Shown: positions 33,481-46,171, counted from the stretch's first letter. The stretch is DNA of 64,000 nt from Pseudoscleropodium purum (GCA_963969395.1 OZ017799.1:188501-252500); one strand, 5' to 3'. Notes: generated by a model from the sequence alone, not told the origin. Translations and numbers: made by a program.

Positions 33481-35291
33481 AGAAATCAACATCTAAATTA
33501 TTAGAAAGCTTGCCACAATATCTATGGTGGATGGAGTGCCTAGTCTATTTAGAATCCATCTGAGTTTCTCTATATTATCCATGACAAGATGGACACCACA
33601 AAGACCGCTATCCTTTGTATGTAAAAAGTTACTAAGGCTATGGCTGGTCTAGGACAGATTCTGATCTCTTGTATTGGCATGGTCACCTATGGTCATGGTA
33701 ATGGAACTTATGCACATTATTCCACTTCACTATGGCCCAGAGATTCAAATTTCACAATATCGTCATTGTGTCGTATCCTACGTGCTTTGGAAAGGTCATC
33801 AGTTCAGGAGTCTAAGGTGTTATTTTCAACTCCACCTCAAAACAATTTCTTTGAGGCCTTACTCCATAGAAAATAAAGATGCTTATCTTCCATACCCCAG
33901 TCTAATGTGGATAATACGCCTATTTCTAGTCTAGAGAGACCAAGCATTCTGCTTTCCAAGAAGCTCTACTTATAGCTTGATAATTTAGCCAAGGACAATA
34001 AGAATAGATTTCTTATGGCCTTGTGTTCGTTACTTACCGCTTGAGGGATCTTTAAAGAAATAACAGTTGGCTTTCTCATTGTAGGTCATACACATGAGGA
34101 TATAGACGTACACTTTAGTTACTTGTCAAAATTGATCAAGAAAAAGAACATCTATGCCCTTGTTGATCTCATGAAAGCGTTTATAGATTCTCAAAAGATA
34201 ATGGCCTTCATTCTAGAGTTTGTCTAAGAGGTTGCAAATTTCAAATCATACGTGAAAGACTTTCACCATAATGGAGTCAATAGAATTATCAAACTTAGGG
34301 ACAAGCATTTCTTCAAATTCTACATTGAAAAAGGCGGTTAAGATCATGGATGGCTAGTCATGAGATACAAGAAGCAAGAAACAGATTCATCATGGCTACC
34401 TCCCAAGAAAGCAGTCAAAATGTGGAGGGTAGTTGATAAAGGCAATCCCAGAATTCCAATTGGCATACCTAATCCAGTTTTCTTTAAGGCCTTTTGGGGA
34501 AATACTGAGATCAATGCAAAGAAGGTGAATGTTGACAAGGAAGTTGCAAGGGCTGGTGAATGTCTAGAAAAACAAAGCTTCATTAAAAATGGGATTGCCA
34601 AGTTCATTGAGCATTGGAAGACTGGAATGGCACAGGATAAAAAGTACGCCGTAGATATGTCCAGGATTGTGGGATATTAGATGCAAATCCTTGCAAAGAT
34701 TAATTCTCCGTTGCTTGCTACCTTTTCACAACTGTAGGATGGATGTGGGCCACTTTTTGACTAGAAACAAGATCATATTTCAATCTTTGCTAATAACAAA
34801 CCTCAATCTCATATTCTAGAGGATACCACTCCGAAGGATGAAGTGGAATCCTATCCATTTTGTGGTCTTGTTAAGGATAGACCAAGGTTAAGCTTCAATC
34901 CATACACAGACGTATTACTTAGGGACTTCGTTCTTTGTTGACCTGTAGATAATATTTCCCTTCCGATTTGGCTTGGACAAGTTCTACAATGTCTTGACCT
35001 AGCTGAAGGCCCGAATTATGAAAATTTTAAGGTGGAATGGTGGACTCTAATGAGAGCCAAGAAAGCCAACAAGGCCATCATTACAAGGGAGTGTTGGACA
35101 CATAGATGGTAGAAGGAACAATGTCTTCTTTAGGTTGTTCATGCAAGCATTGTACTCTATTCCCACCGAATACCTTCTCACACAAAGAAAGGACCCCTAC
35201 TACTCATGTAATTCCTAAAGCTTCAATTATTATAGCTTTGGAGAACTTAGAAGCTACTGGCACCATGCTAAACCAAGATGTTAAGGACTAG
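33480..35291 (+). pseudogene. DUF7869-like gene remnant (domain and C-terminus)
   Basis: A plus-strand reading with several stops and frame changes contains NKNRFLMALCSLL (~34,000) followed by VGFLIVGHTHEDID (HTHEDID near 34,087-34,107). This pairing is characteristic of DUF7869 proteins as I recall them. The longest intact block, 34,360-34,680, has LPPKKAVKMW and GIPNPVFFKAFWGN. Further on come PIWLGQVLQCLDLAEGPNYE and KVEWWTLMRAKKANKA, then RIPSHTKKGP. The biochemical function of the domain is unknown to me; such genes are often multicopy and transposon-like. The N-terminal part seen at 22.4 kb would belong upstream. Confidence 0.55.
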
Positions 35292-35319
35292 GGAGAAAAT
35301 TAAGCTTGTGAGTGCATAG

Positions 35320-36065
35320 TAGTAGTCGGTTGACAACCGATACTATGACTCTATTTGTGAAGTGGAAATACATTTCTAGTGTGTTGGCTACCTACCAGTA
35401 CTTTGACTCTGTTTGTGAAGTAGCAATACATTTCTAGTGTATCAGCTGCCTACCAATACACTAGTTGTCTTTCCATTCTTCATAGAAGTGTATCAGTTCT
35501 TGCCTGATACTTAGGAGTTGTAAGTTTTGTCGATACGCCAATGTCGGTGGAGTTGGTATGTAGCTTGCTTGATATTGTTCTGTCCTTCACTTCAGACATT
35601 AGAATTGCATGTCAGATAGTTTTAGCCATAGTATGCTCTTCATCATCAATATATAGTTGCATTTCTGATGCCATCTGCTATTGTCTACACAACAACGTAT
35701 AGTTTAGTACAGGTCGAATTGTGTTTGGAATCCTTTTCAATTTGATTCATTGACTTAAGATGTTGATTATATTGGCCCTGGGCTTGTACACTTTTGACAA
35801 ATATATATAATCGATAGTATCTTCATTCACTCAAACTTGAAATTGTATTTGTGTTGGATATTCACCAATGTCTGTAGAAGTTCAAAAGCTCAAATTGCAT
35901 TTGTATTGGCTATTAACTAATTGCATTTGTATGTGTTAGCTACTAACCAATTGCATTTGTGTTGGCTATTGACCAATTACAAGATTTGTGTTGGCAAATC
36001 TATACTTTTCACCTTGTATAGTACATAACATTACTAATATGTCGGCTACTCACTGATAATTTTAT
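35320..36065. repeat. Cluster of palindromic TATCGG motif after the DUF7869 remnant
   Basis: Copies include GTCGGTTGACAACCGATACT (near 35,325), TATCAGCTGCCTACCAATAC (near 35,439), TTGGCTATTAACTAATTGC (near 35,903) and ATGTCGGCTACTCACTGATA (near 36,038). Two direct copies of a ~65-bp unit (GACTCTGTTTGTGAAGT...) lie at 35,346-35,460. Confidence 0.55.
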
Positions 36066-36610
36066 TGACACTTGGATATTTGAAGACTTTTGGAAATGTC
36101 TTCAAAAAAAAAATTTCGTCCATAATTCCTGGATAACTCCATAATTTGCCAAATAGAGGTTTAGATATTTATAGAAAATTAAAAATAAAGACATTATAAA
36201 TATTAATAAGTAGATGTGTATATAGTAGATGTGTGTAATTTATTAGATATTTATAGAAAACAAAAAATAAAGACCCTATATATATATTAATAAGTATATG
36301 TAATGTTAAAGATAAAGTTTTAATTTTTTATCCCTTTGTATTAAGTTCACGTGGGCCACAGTAAGTAGTCAACAATGCCAACAATATTTAGCAATCAATA
36401 GTGTCATAAAATTAATTGCAGAATTGGAAATCAAGAACAAGTAAAAGACAATTGACAATTTAAGTGGAGGCTTCAGGGTGGGTATGGTTGAGGGACTTGA
36501 ACCTTGCGAGACACTTTTACATTTTTGGAGCCCGCCATAGGTATTTTTCTGTGCTACTTTTTCAAGGCAAGAGTGGAGATGCTCCAAATTACAGGCTACA
36601 TAGACACAAG
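36066..36610. other. AT-rich DNA at the border of the GC-rich block
   Basis: It includes a near-duplicated ~55-bp segment (TTTATAGAAAATTAAAAATAAAGAC near 36,168 and TTTATAGAAAACAAAAAATAAAGAC near 36,249). No gene was recognised. Base composition rises sharply to GC-rich after ~36,610. Confidence 0.5.
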
Positions 36611-36611
36611 A

Positions 36612-36822
36612 TTTCCAGTTCGACTTCCAAAGGTGTGCCGCGAACCAGCAGACCCTCGGCAGCTTGACGGAGGGGGCGCTGCATCGCTCTCTGACCAGGG
36701 CAGGCTGCTGCTGCAACTTTCCAGAGTCCTTCGCTCCAGACCACGAGTCCATTCGAGTCTTCCTCCCTTTGTGCTGGAGACCGCCCGCCCGAGCGGGGAG
36801 GCCATCTCGGTCTCGCCTCTCA
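36612..36822 (+). repeat. Diverged copy of the sequence flanking palindrome arm B
   Basis: It aligns, by eye at roughly 90%, with the reverse complement of 59,009-59,226, which lies directly outside arm B. The shared segment includes GACCCTCGGCAG, GACGGAGGGGGCGCTGC and GAGGCCATCTCGGTCTCG. On this side it is separated from arm A by ~780 bp of unrelated sequence. Open frames through it are GC-driven and unsupported. Confidence 0.75.
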
Positions 36823-37041
36823 GCCCACACACATGCTCGGTAAATGCGGCAGGTGCTGGCGGGTCATGGTGGAGAGGATTGTGGACGAGGCGGTTCTGGC
36901 CCTGGCGGAGTTGAGGGCCACCAGGCGCGGCGGAGGGTGGAGTTACCGAGTTCTTTTTACTTTTTTGCCCTTTTCTTTTCCTCCACAACAAGTCTTCCAA
37001 GGCTCCAGAGTACACGGTTAGTTGTGTTGAAGGTGCCTGGG

Positions 37042-37463
37042 TAAGGTAGGAGGCTCCTAAATTGTGCATGTAAGGGCTGGTCCACCTTTTTCATGTGGTT
37101 TCTTGAATGGGATTATTTTTAGCTCATTTTTCAGACAAAGAAAATTAGATTTTGATTGTAACCTAAGTCATTTTACATTTTTTGAGTCATTTTTGAATTA
37201 CTTATGAATTTTCAAACAAGATGAGTCATAGGTCCCAATTTCTAATCCTAGATCTTACATAAACCATTCACTTGCAACATCTGCAACATCTAAAGAGAAA
37301 TGGGAAAAGTAAAGAGAATGATTGGCTCTTGATAAAACAAAATTTTTTTTATTGATCCATTCAATGACTGTAGAAAGACCATTTAAAGGTCACCTCAAGT
37401 TCATTACAGGTGAGTCTAATGGACGATTCTAAATGACCTCCAACATTAGAGCCTCCTACCTTA
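37042..37463. mobile_element. MITE-like insertion with 15-bp terminal inverted repeats
   Basis: TAAGGTAGGAGGCTC at 37,042-37,056 is repeated as its exact reverse complement at 37,449-37,463. The 422-bp interior is AT-rich, while both sides are GC-rich. No coding capacity was found. No clear target duplication: GTTGTGTT occurs on both sides, but on the left it is 12 bp away from the repeat. Confidence 0.5.
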
Positions 37464-37607
37464 TGTTGTGTTTTACCGGCCGTGGCTGGGTATGGCAGGG
37501 CGGGGCGCTGCAGCGTGTGCCGCACCACCCACTCACGCCCTGACACGTGTCAAGGCGGATGGCGGGTGGCGGATACAGTTTGCAGCATGTGCGTGGGCTG
37601 TCTTGCT

Positions 37608-38304
37608 CTTTCAGCGTCACTTACCGGCACTCGGGCCTCCCTCGCTGTCTCGGCTCCCCTCGAGACCGCAGGCAATTCAGGAGGTTTTCACTTACCGCCC
37701 GGACGGACAGACGCGCCTGAGCTTTGCCCCTTCACTTGCTCCGACCCTGATCACTACCACACTGACACTGTTGCTGGCGGACAAAAGAGCAGGAAGCTTA
37801 TTAGTCTCGTTCTTCGGGTTTGCCGAGTTGTTTCGACCACGGACCGCAGACTTCTCTTGCTGGCCCACGCCGACGGACCAACCCTGCACGCGTTCACGGG
37901 AGGCAGACAGGCGGGCAGGGAGGGAGCGGCCACCCGCCCTAGCCTCCGCGTTGGTTTTCTCCGGATCCGCTGTGAGGCAGGGCAGGCCAGGCCAGACCCT
38001 CCTGCTTGGGTGTCTGGGTCGCTAAGCCAGTCCGCATCTAGCAGAGGCGCAATGCCGGCGCGAGCGTTTCAGGGGGTGCAAGCAACGGCGTCTTTTGGGC
38101 AGTTCGGTGTCGTTTGGGCCTTCTTCTTCTTGCTGCTGCTGCTGCCGCTGGAGCTGTTAATGTAGCTGCCCCCCGCGGGGTGGTTTATGCAGTGGTTCCG
38201 CGGGAATTTAGGGCACACCATTCGAGTGGGATCGTCGTTGAAGTCGAATCCCGACGGGCGGTTCGTTTGGGGTCACTCGGCGGCAGAGGCGGGGCGGGGC
38301 GGCG
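37608..38304 (+). promoter_or_regulatory. GC-rich upstream region of SEC1 shared by both arms
   Basis: Only these ~697 bp upstream of the ATG are common to the two gene copies; beyond 37,608 the flanks differ. It is GC-rich with no TATA box near the ATG that I can defend. The open frames crossing it (for example 37,482-38,165) look compositional. The 5-bp GGGCA copy-number difference between the arms is here (near 37,978). Confidence 0.45.
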
Positions 38305-41300
38305 ATGGATTCCGGTTCCTCGCACGGTTCCTCGCATGATGGGGCGGACCATCGCCTTTTTCGGCAAATCACCCGAGACAGTGAGAATCCTTCCTCTCTG
38401 GGCGCTACCGTACTCGTTTCTGAAAAGTTCGAGACGGAGATCGTACTGGGTCGAATTTGCAGCGGTGGATTCGTTGTTTTGGTTCTTCTTCCTGGGGTGA
38501 TTCTGAATCGTGTATACAATTCCTACCTTTTCCCCCCCTGCTCTAGACGATTTTCCGTCCCCGCCTCCTTGACGTCTTTCCAGGCTGAACCCGGGTCGCA
38601 GGGTGCCCGGAATTGCGGTGCAGTGTAGTGGTTTGTGGTTTCGACTGTTTCAATTGTCCGCCTGCTTTCTGCTACGGTATTCCTTAATGAGCGATTGATT
38701 TTCGCCCAGTAATCACCTCGAGCTCCTGTTGGCACTGGAGGGTGCCGGGGAGTAAGGTCTAGGTTCCCCTGCTTGAGTGAAGCCCGGCGTCCGCTAAATT
38801 GTTCATATCTCCAGGCGTAGGTTGCTCTCTTTGCCCGCCTGCAATTTTGGGGCTGCGGTGAAGTCTTTCAGATTACACCCCGTGTCCTTAAAAGTCGTCG
38901 AGTCTATTCATGGTATATCCGGATGCTCAGATGAAGCTGCTGACGAACTGGTATCGCGTAGACAGCCTGCCTCCGTTCGTCTGCTTGGAGTTCTGCAATT
39001 TTTCAGTGGGTGCAGAAATCTTGCAATGTAATGTTGAAATTGTGCGAACTTGTCCTCCTGTCCCAGCTCAATATCGAGGTAGCATTCCGGAGGTCTCCTG
39101 CCGATGCTCGGTCTTGGGTCGTCTGAACTGGATACAGAAACGTGCACATTCTGCGTCCGTGGTGATAGTCGATGCTTGTAGGAGGTTGTCTTGTTGTCCT
39201 CTTGGTTTGTGTAGCGCATCACGTCTCTTTCAGGACAGGAAGAAAGTCCGTATTAGTTCATTCCTTTGTCGACCATGGGAGACATATGCGCCGGAGGGTA
39301 GACGATTAGGAACTCGTGTGACACCCGTTTCTATTGCCCAGTTGCAGTTGGTCGCGTGACGGTGATTTACGTTTGTCTCCATGTTGCTGAAGTTAGCGAA
39401 CGCCCGGCCGCCCAGTTGTCCTCCGGTCTAACCCTGCAGCATGTGCAGGGCTCCTGCAAGAGATGCTGAAAGCAGCCAGGACTGGCAAGGCATCAGCTGA
39501 ATGGAAGGTACAGATTTATTTGGCGTTTTTCATGTCACGCAAGTAGGATGCCGTCGTTCCATCGGGATTGTAATGACGGTGATGCAATGTCTTTTCCTTA
39601 GCTCTCGGATTCGCAGCTTACATGGCTGTTTGCAATCCGCTCGGATGTGCATATTCGGTGCACAGTTTTAGGTTCCGAATTGCAGCATGACGAGTGGTTG
39701 AGTAGGCTGTCGGGCAGTCACTCGGGGGACTGAGAAAGAGGCGGTTGATGGCAAAGCAGAGTGAGAAGCGTTGAACAATGTGTGTGCAGGTGCTTATTAT
39801 GGACGAAGTGACAGTTAAAGTGATATCATGCTCATGCAAGATGGCTGACATCACGGATGAAGGAATCTCGTGTATGTACTCGGTACTGCCTACTTTATAA
39901 TGTTCGTCGTTAATGAGCTTTCATTTGTCGTAGTTCGTAGACTACTCGTACAAGTGTGGGGCCGTGATGCCAGGAAACAGACGGAGGAGAACCCAACGTG
40001 AACCCTGATTCTGTCCCTCTTTTGCAGTGGTCGAGGATTTGAATAAACGCAGACAACCCCTACCTGCTCTTGAGGCAGTGTACTTCATTCAGCCATCTCA
40101 TGACAGGTGATACGACCTTCTTGACAAGCCTGTGACGAATAGCCTTCCGATGTTTGCTTTGCCTGATTAGGCGCTGGTTTGTGTACACACATCGGCCCAA
40201 GAGTCGTGTATGCGAAGGAGATTCAGATATTAGATTTGTGAGTCCATTGAAGCTTAACTTGAAGTCGAGTTGGAAACATGCCCGTAAGGACTTACAGTGG
40301 AATCATTTGGGCACTTGGCTTATCTTGCTTCCCCTTCGATGTAAAACTTTTCATTACTGCTGTGTGCAGCGTACGAAAATTCATGCAAGACATGTCAGGG
40401 AAAACGCCTCTTTATAAGAAGTGAGTTATCAACCGTCGACCTATTTTCGTTGGCAGATGATTTCCCCTGTTCTGCCACGGTAGGGATCATGTCAACATAT
40501 ATTGCTTAGGGTACGCATGCGGCGGGCCCTTTGGAGTGTGACTGTCTTTGGAGATCGTGAAACAAATTGCATGATCGTTGTGAGTGTGGGTGCTGCTACG
40601 GGCACCGACGAAGTGGTTTTACCAGTGTGTAATTTTGAGACTGCAAAAGACGTGCGTTGGCATCTTGCTGTGTTGTTCATGTGGATTCGGGACCGACGAG
40701 TGTTGTTTTCCGTGGTTTGCCAGAGCATACGTGTTTTTTAGTTCACCCATAAATCGCAACCTACTTCAACAAATCAAGGGCGACCAATCTGTTTTGTCCC
40801 GGGTTGGAGCACTTAGAGAGGTGAGCTGGTTGGCACCTGTGGGCTTCCATTTGTTTATGCTAGTCGACTCGCATTTGGGCGTCGGATTCTCTTTTCACAT
40901 CCAATCTTTTGAATTGTTTGGCATGGTATCCGGGGGCATGTTCTTTCGTTGCCACTTATCGTGATGTCTGCGTGCACCAATGCAGATGAATTTGGAGTAC
41001 TTGGCCATAGACACGCAGGTATTTCTTTACGGCACTTGTATCGGTCCTATCGCTTTATCTGGTTGTATCCTGATTGCAGTGCCGCGTGATCCATCCCTTT
41101 GCCACGGCAGATCTGCTGGAGTTGTGGACTGTCTCAGGTGGCCGGTGGCGCTTGCGCATGTCGTACTCGCGTTAGTAGAGCCTGCTGATTCGAGGAATGT
41201 GATGCCCGAGGTGTTTCGTGCTGCAGGGCTTTACAACCGACAATGATGTTGCCTTGGAGCAGTTATTTGGAGAACACAGCGAGGGCACAAGGGACTATGA

Positions 41301-42406
41301 CTCTTGCATTGAGACTATTGCTACGCGGCTTTCCACCGTCTTTGCATCTTTGAAGGTGCTAGCAGATTCGTGTATGCCGTTGTGTTAAGTTGACTTTGGC
41401 CCTGTCGTAGGGAATTAGTGCTTCCTTTTGGTGATTTGGAGCTTGTTTTGTTTCCTCTCTGACGGATTCCGTGTTGTCGTTTCAGGAGTTCCCGTATGTG
41501 CGATACCGTGCTCCTAGGTCCGTTATGGATGCATCCACGACCACAGCAGCTCGTGACCTTGTACCCACCAAGGTGGCCGCTTTGCTCTGGGATAAGCTGA
41601 TGAAGTACAAGGCATCCTTACTGAACTTCCCACAATCAGAGACCTGCGACCTCATCATCGTGGATAGGTCCATTGACCCCGTAAGTGGGCTTTTCAGGAG
41701 TTGGATGGATCGGGATGTCTTTCTCCTGTTTCGAATTTGTAGTGCATTCTGTGTCTTTTTTCGAATTCTTGGAGTTTCGACTTTCCGGTGAAATCGAAGC
41801 ACGCATGTTTGCTCTTCCCAGCGGCAGGTCAGTCTGTAGGGACACATCCTTGTGCTCCTAGTTCTCGAGAAGTTCAGTCTGGCAAGATTAAGAGTTTCAT
41901 CAGAAAGATTGTTGCAGGTGGCTGCAGTAATACATGAGTGGTCGTACGATGCTATGTGCCATGATCTCTTGGACTTGGAAGGCAACAAGTATTCTTACGA
42001 GGTATGGAGCTTTTGTTTTTTCAGTTGTTGGGGCCCTTTGTGCATCGAATGTGGGACGGATGGATGGGACAGTGGTCCTTTTTGTGGCTTTTTGTTTTTT
42101 TAAAGTGCAGTGTGTGCGCTTGAGGATCGTATGTCGAGAGCCGAATGTTTTCGTAGCTCCTCTGTGTGGTAGCTTGTTGCTGATTTTCGGGCGCAGTCTG
42201 GAAAAGTGGAGAGTAGGTGGTCGTTTGATGTTCGTTTGTGACTTTGCAGATAATGAATGGAAGCAAAAAGGAGCGCAAAGAGGTGCTGCTGGAGGAACAC
42301 GACCCGATTTGGGTGGAGCTGCGCGATCTTTTCATTGCCGATGTGCGTAATTTGTGGGCCTCTGATTCTCTCCACTGCTTTGATTTTTTTTTTTGTGTGT
42401 GTGTGT

Positions 42407-42445
<39 letters not shown>

Positions 42446-45098
42446 GTCTGAAATAGTCAAACTGAAAAAACTATGTGTGGTCAATGCTGGAACAGGCAAG
42501 CTTGCGTCTGTCGGATAAAATGGCAATGTTCACAAATAAGAACAAAGCTGCTCAACTGCAACTGGGTGCGAGGTACAGTGCACCCCTTCTTGCCTGGCAT
42601 GACATCAAGAAAATGTGCTTGAAAGTTTTATCTGGACCTTCCTAGCTAGTTTTGTGAAACGGTTGTCACTTTTTGATAGCCAGGTTTCAGACCCGGGAAT
42701 TCTTACGCTGGAACGATGCAGTCTAAGGAGGTAGACGTCGGTTATTGAGTTGTGTGTTTATTGTATGTCCTGTCATCGGCTGAGTAGCGACTCTCCTCTT
42801 GCAACAGGGAGGGGCAAGAGTTGTCTACCAGGGACATGCAGAAGTTGGTGCAGGCACTTCCTCAGTATCGAGACCAGATCGACAAGCTTAGTCTTCATAT
42901 TCATGTAACCATGGGCCTGCGTCCTACACCCTAAACCCGAGAGTCTGATTCTTGACAACTGGATCGATCGCGTATTGCGTGCCTGCAGGACTCTCCCATG
43001 TTCTTTCATCAAACTACTCGATTGAACCCAAGTTGTGTTTTACTGTAGATTGCTACCATGCTCAATAACAAGATTAGGCAAGACGGGTTGACCGACATCG
43101 GCAACCTGGAGCAAGAATTTGTGTACGGCGATGCAACCACTAAGGAACTCATCGGCATACTCAATAGCCATCCGGTGCTCACACTCTCCAGACCATCCGC
43201 TCCTGCAGATTATCTTTTCATTGGTATTTCGAGTAATCCATTTAGGGTGGCAACCGTGAGGTGACGGTTCCGGAGAGTTTTTTCTACGTGAAGGATGCTG
43301 GCATGCTGGTCTCATCAGCCTAGTGTAGGACTCCATTTTGTGGCTTTGGCGAAGCGGCCGTGTTACTGATGAGCCGGCCTTGGGGTGAACGCAGGAGATG
43401 AGTTCAGAATGCAAGCTGCGCTTGCTAATGATATACGCAGCTACCCATCCAGACAAGCTAGACGCAACAAAGCGTGTTAGTTGGCAGAAGGTCTGAGTTA
43501 CGACGCCACCCTACTCTTTCATTTCGCACAGCGTTCTGGATGGACTAATACTATGTCACTCCGAAGCCCTGGAAAAAGGCCTTGTCTAACGGATTTGATG
43601 TGAATGCAGTGAGTCCTCGTTACAAAACAAGAAGTAAACTGAGTCTTTCGTTACCGTTTATCAGTGTTCCTTGTCGTTGTCATCAGTACGCTGTTTAGGA
43701 TTTGACTGACTCGTCTCCTTTGGCCGCATCATGCAGCTGTCTAAGTTAAGTGACGAGGAGATGAGCGCGGTAAATAACTTGGAATATTTGGGAATTCAAG
43801 CGCCAAAGAAACAAACGTCGTCTGGAGTGGAGAAGTTTGCTTTGAAGTTCGGTGCCCGGAAGGTGACGCATAGGACAGCCCGAGTGATGGCTGCTGCATT
43901 TGTGTGCAGATGGTGAAATCTTTTCTTTTCTAACTGAAGTCCGTATACCGTTTTGTGATGGCAGGCTAAACGGCCTGCAAGAAAAGCAAAAGAAATGGAC
44001 GAGGAAGGCTGGCAGCTGTCTCGGTTCTATCCATTACTACAGGTATGTCCGCAACTGGCTTGGCTTGTGGTTTCGTGTTACAGTGGAGACTTGGATTGGG
44101 GTCGTTGTGCTGCACGCTTCGTCTGCATCGTGAAGGAAAGAGGAGGGTAGAGTGCAGTGGTACGATGGAGTGGTCTGTTTTTTTTTTTTAATCCCGTTTC
44201 ATGTGGCGGTGTTTCCTTTTCTCCGCGTTCAGGATGTGGTGGAGGAAATTGACAAGGGGAGTCTTTCTAGGGAAGAGTATCCATATCTGAAGGACCCCGC
44301 TGGCAGTAGCCACCAGTCTTCTACGCTCTCGGCACGCCCACCTGTAAACCCCACCTCCAAACCTGTGCAGTCCAGACGCACAGTTGGCAAAGGTGGAGGT
44401 AGCACTTGGGCATCGAAGGGCAGGGCATCGTCCGAGGATGGGTACTCCAGGTTTGCACTTGCCGTGATGCCTGACAGAGAGCTCCCGTTTGTGTTGCTAT
44501 TTCTTGTTTCCTACGGCAGAAGCCATCAATTCCATGGCGATGTAACGCAAGTCCTCGTTTTGCAATGAATCTGTTCTAAGTCTCCTATTTGTGTTGCGTG
44601 ACCTTAGTGACTCGGTGCTGAGGCATGCCGGCAGTGATCCCAAAATCAATGGGAAGCGCATATTTGTGTTTATCATAGGAGGGATGACACGATCTGAGGT
44701 GAGCACTGGACGTCTTCTCCTCGAATTATGCACATTTGTGTTCATGTAGTTTTATGCTGCCTCCGGGATTAAAACTCACTTCCTGTGGGTCTCGGTCTGC
44801 AGTTACGAGTAGCGCACAAACTGACCCCGCAATTGAGACGAGAGGTTGTAGTTGGTTCCACAAATATTGGTGATCCACATCAGTTCATCCGGGTACGCGT
44901 CTTTTGCCTCTTCGAGTTTACGCTTTGAATTTTCCGACCCGCGCTTGTTGAATATGGATGGAACGTTTCCGTCAGGTGTCGGCTCCCGGTTTTCAGCCGT
45001 GCTGTTCGTATGAATCTTGCAGATGGGCTCTCACACTCGTGTCGTTTTGGCTGCAGAAAATCAAAAACTTGAGCAAATTAGACATAGATGACTTTTGA
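38305..45098 (+). CDS. SEC1/KEULE-like: SEC1/KEULE-type SM protein, 22 exons, 686 aa
   Basis: SM (Sec1/Munc18) proteins bind syntaxin-type SNAREs and promote vesicle fusion at the plasma membrane or cell plate. Arabidopsis KEULE does this in cytokinesis with KNOLLE. Exons: 38305-38380, 39449-39507, 39790-39871, 40028-40106, 40370-40420, 40724-40820, 40986-41018, 41227-41355, 41486-41680, 41918-42001, 42250-42342, 42496-42572, 42808-42904, 43049-43174, 43395-43490, 43567-43608 (least certain), 43737-43862, 43965-44042, 44233-44450, 44608-44698, 44803-44892, 45057-45098. All have GT donors and AG acceptors, and phases join without a stop. Landmarks: FRQITRD near the N-terminus, [74 protein letters not shown]-terminus LDIDDF. 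The ATG is chosen because [13 protein letters not shown] leads directly into FRQI, as in plant homologues. Length is close to KEULE (about 666 aa). Confidence 0.92.
42395..42444 (+). repeat. (GT)n microsatellite in SEC1 intron 11
   Basis: About 25 GT units, with one AT interruption, follow a run of T. They begin ~50 bp after the exon 11 donor. The mirror copy at 54,163-54,212 has exactly the same length and interruption. Confidence 0.95.
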
Positions 45099-45897
45099 CG
45101 TGGAAGAAGATGAAGATAGGTTGCCCTGCACAAAACCTGAAGTCGAGATTTGAGACTGTTGGCATGCTCCGGGTGCTGGATCCTGGAGGCATGTTTGTAT
45201 TTTTGGGCTCTGTTTATGAAATGACCACAACCTTAGCCTTCAGCTTTTGATTGATTGATGTGCACCACAAGGGCCTTGTTGTGCGATGCTGATGCTTGAC
45301 TGTCAAATGTATCGTGGTTTGGGCGAATTGAAAATAGGCCAGCAGAAGCTGCTGCTGCTGCTGCTGTAACAGTGTCTGGGTTCGGTGATGGAAGTCGAAA
45401 ACCGTTGGCGTGGAATGGCAGGATGCATTTGCAAATGAAGCTCAAAATAGACACGGTTAGTTGGAGCTGACGTTTTAGTAGATATTGGAGTGAAAGGTTC
45501 CTTACGCCCTGTTCAGTTCTCGTAGAGTTGAGCCTGTGCGATTTCTATGTGTTTGATGGCTTCCGTTGGTCCTTTCGGGGAATGGTGATTTCTATTTCAT
45601 CTCCATCGGTGGGGGAAGAATTCCTGTTGATTATAGTTTGTCCGAGAATTTTTATCTTTTGCTCTGCAGTAGTGGTTATCACACCTTCAAGAAGCAAAAC
45701 TGATAAAGTCAGAGAAGTTAGGAAGGGAAACGTGGACCTAATCGGGAGTCCTTTGCGAGAATTTGTGACACCCCTTTTTGTTGCAGCAAGGATAGAGAAA
45801 GGAAATTGTGGAAACTGGGTTTATCTGGAAGCTTGATGGGGTAATTTCGCTTGAAACGGACCGAATTAGAGCCTTAGAGCCAGGCTGAAGTGGGCAA
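45099..45897. other. SEC1 3' flank, no further gene supported
   Basis: It contains a short (GCT)6-type run at ~45,348-45,366. Open frames here are not recognisable. The 3' untranslated end and polyadenylation site could not be fixed. Confidence 0.4.
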
Positions 45898-46171
45898 TCA
45901 AATGGGTGAAAGTATGGCAATGGAGGGGTGAATCTGTGGAGTGGAAGATTGAAAATTCTGAAAGAAACTTTCTTCAAGCTGATTTCTTCACCTCCGGACT
46001 TCCAGAGGAGATGAAACAACATTTTCCATTCTGGAAGAATGGGAGCTTCAGAAGCCACCGAACGCCAGAGAAATTGCCACATATCAATTCTCCGAGAATT
46101 GAATTGGGTGTGGAGAAGCCGTGACTACCCGTAGTTTTACCCCTCCATTTGCCGAGCTTTCACCCATTTGA
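45898..46171. mobile_element. MITE-like element with ~36-bp inverted ends, arm A
   Basis: The ends TCAAATGGGTGAAAG... (45,898-45,933) and ...CTTTCACCCATTTGA (46,137-46,171) are inverted copies over ~36 bp, with a few mismatches and one gap. Total size is 274 bp. The interior has no convincing gene. No target duplication was found. An identical copy lies at 50,436-50,709 in arm B, so it predates the inverted duplication. Confidence 0.55.

Noticed and set aside
37021..37471. GTTGTGTT as an 8-bp hAT target duplication around the 37.0-37.5 kb insert
   Set aside because: On the left it lies 12 bp away from the inverted repeat, so it does not abut the element.
36464..39359. Many long overlapping frames on both strands near and upstream of SEC1 (e.g. 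37,482-38,165 and 38,910-39,359)
   Set aside because: They lie in GC-rich promoter or intron 1 sequence, overlap each other in several frames, and contain no recognisable domain. The SEC1 exon model explains the locus.
45738..46082. 114-codon frame present in both arms as a second conserved gene
   Set aside because: It largely overlaps the MITE-like element, and its presence in both arms reflects the duplication, not conservation.
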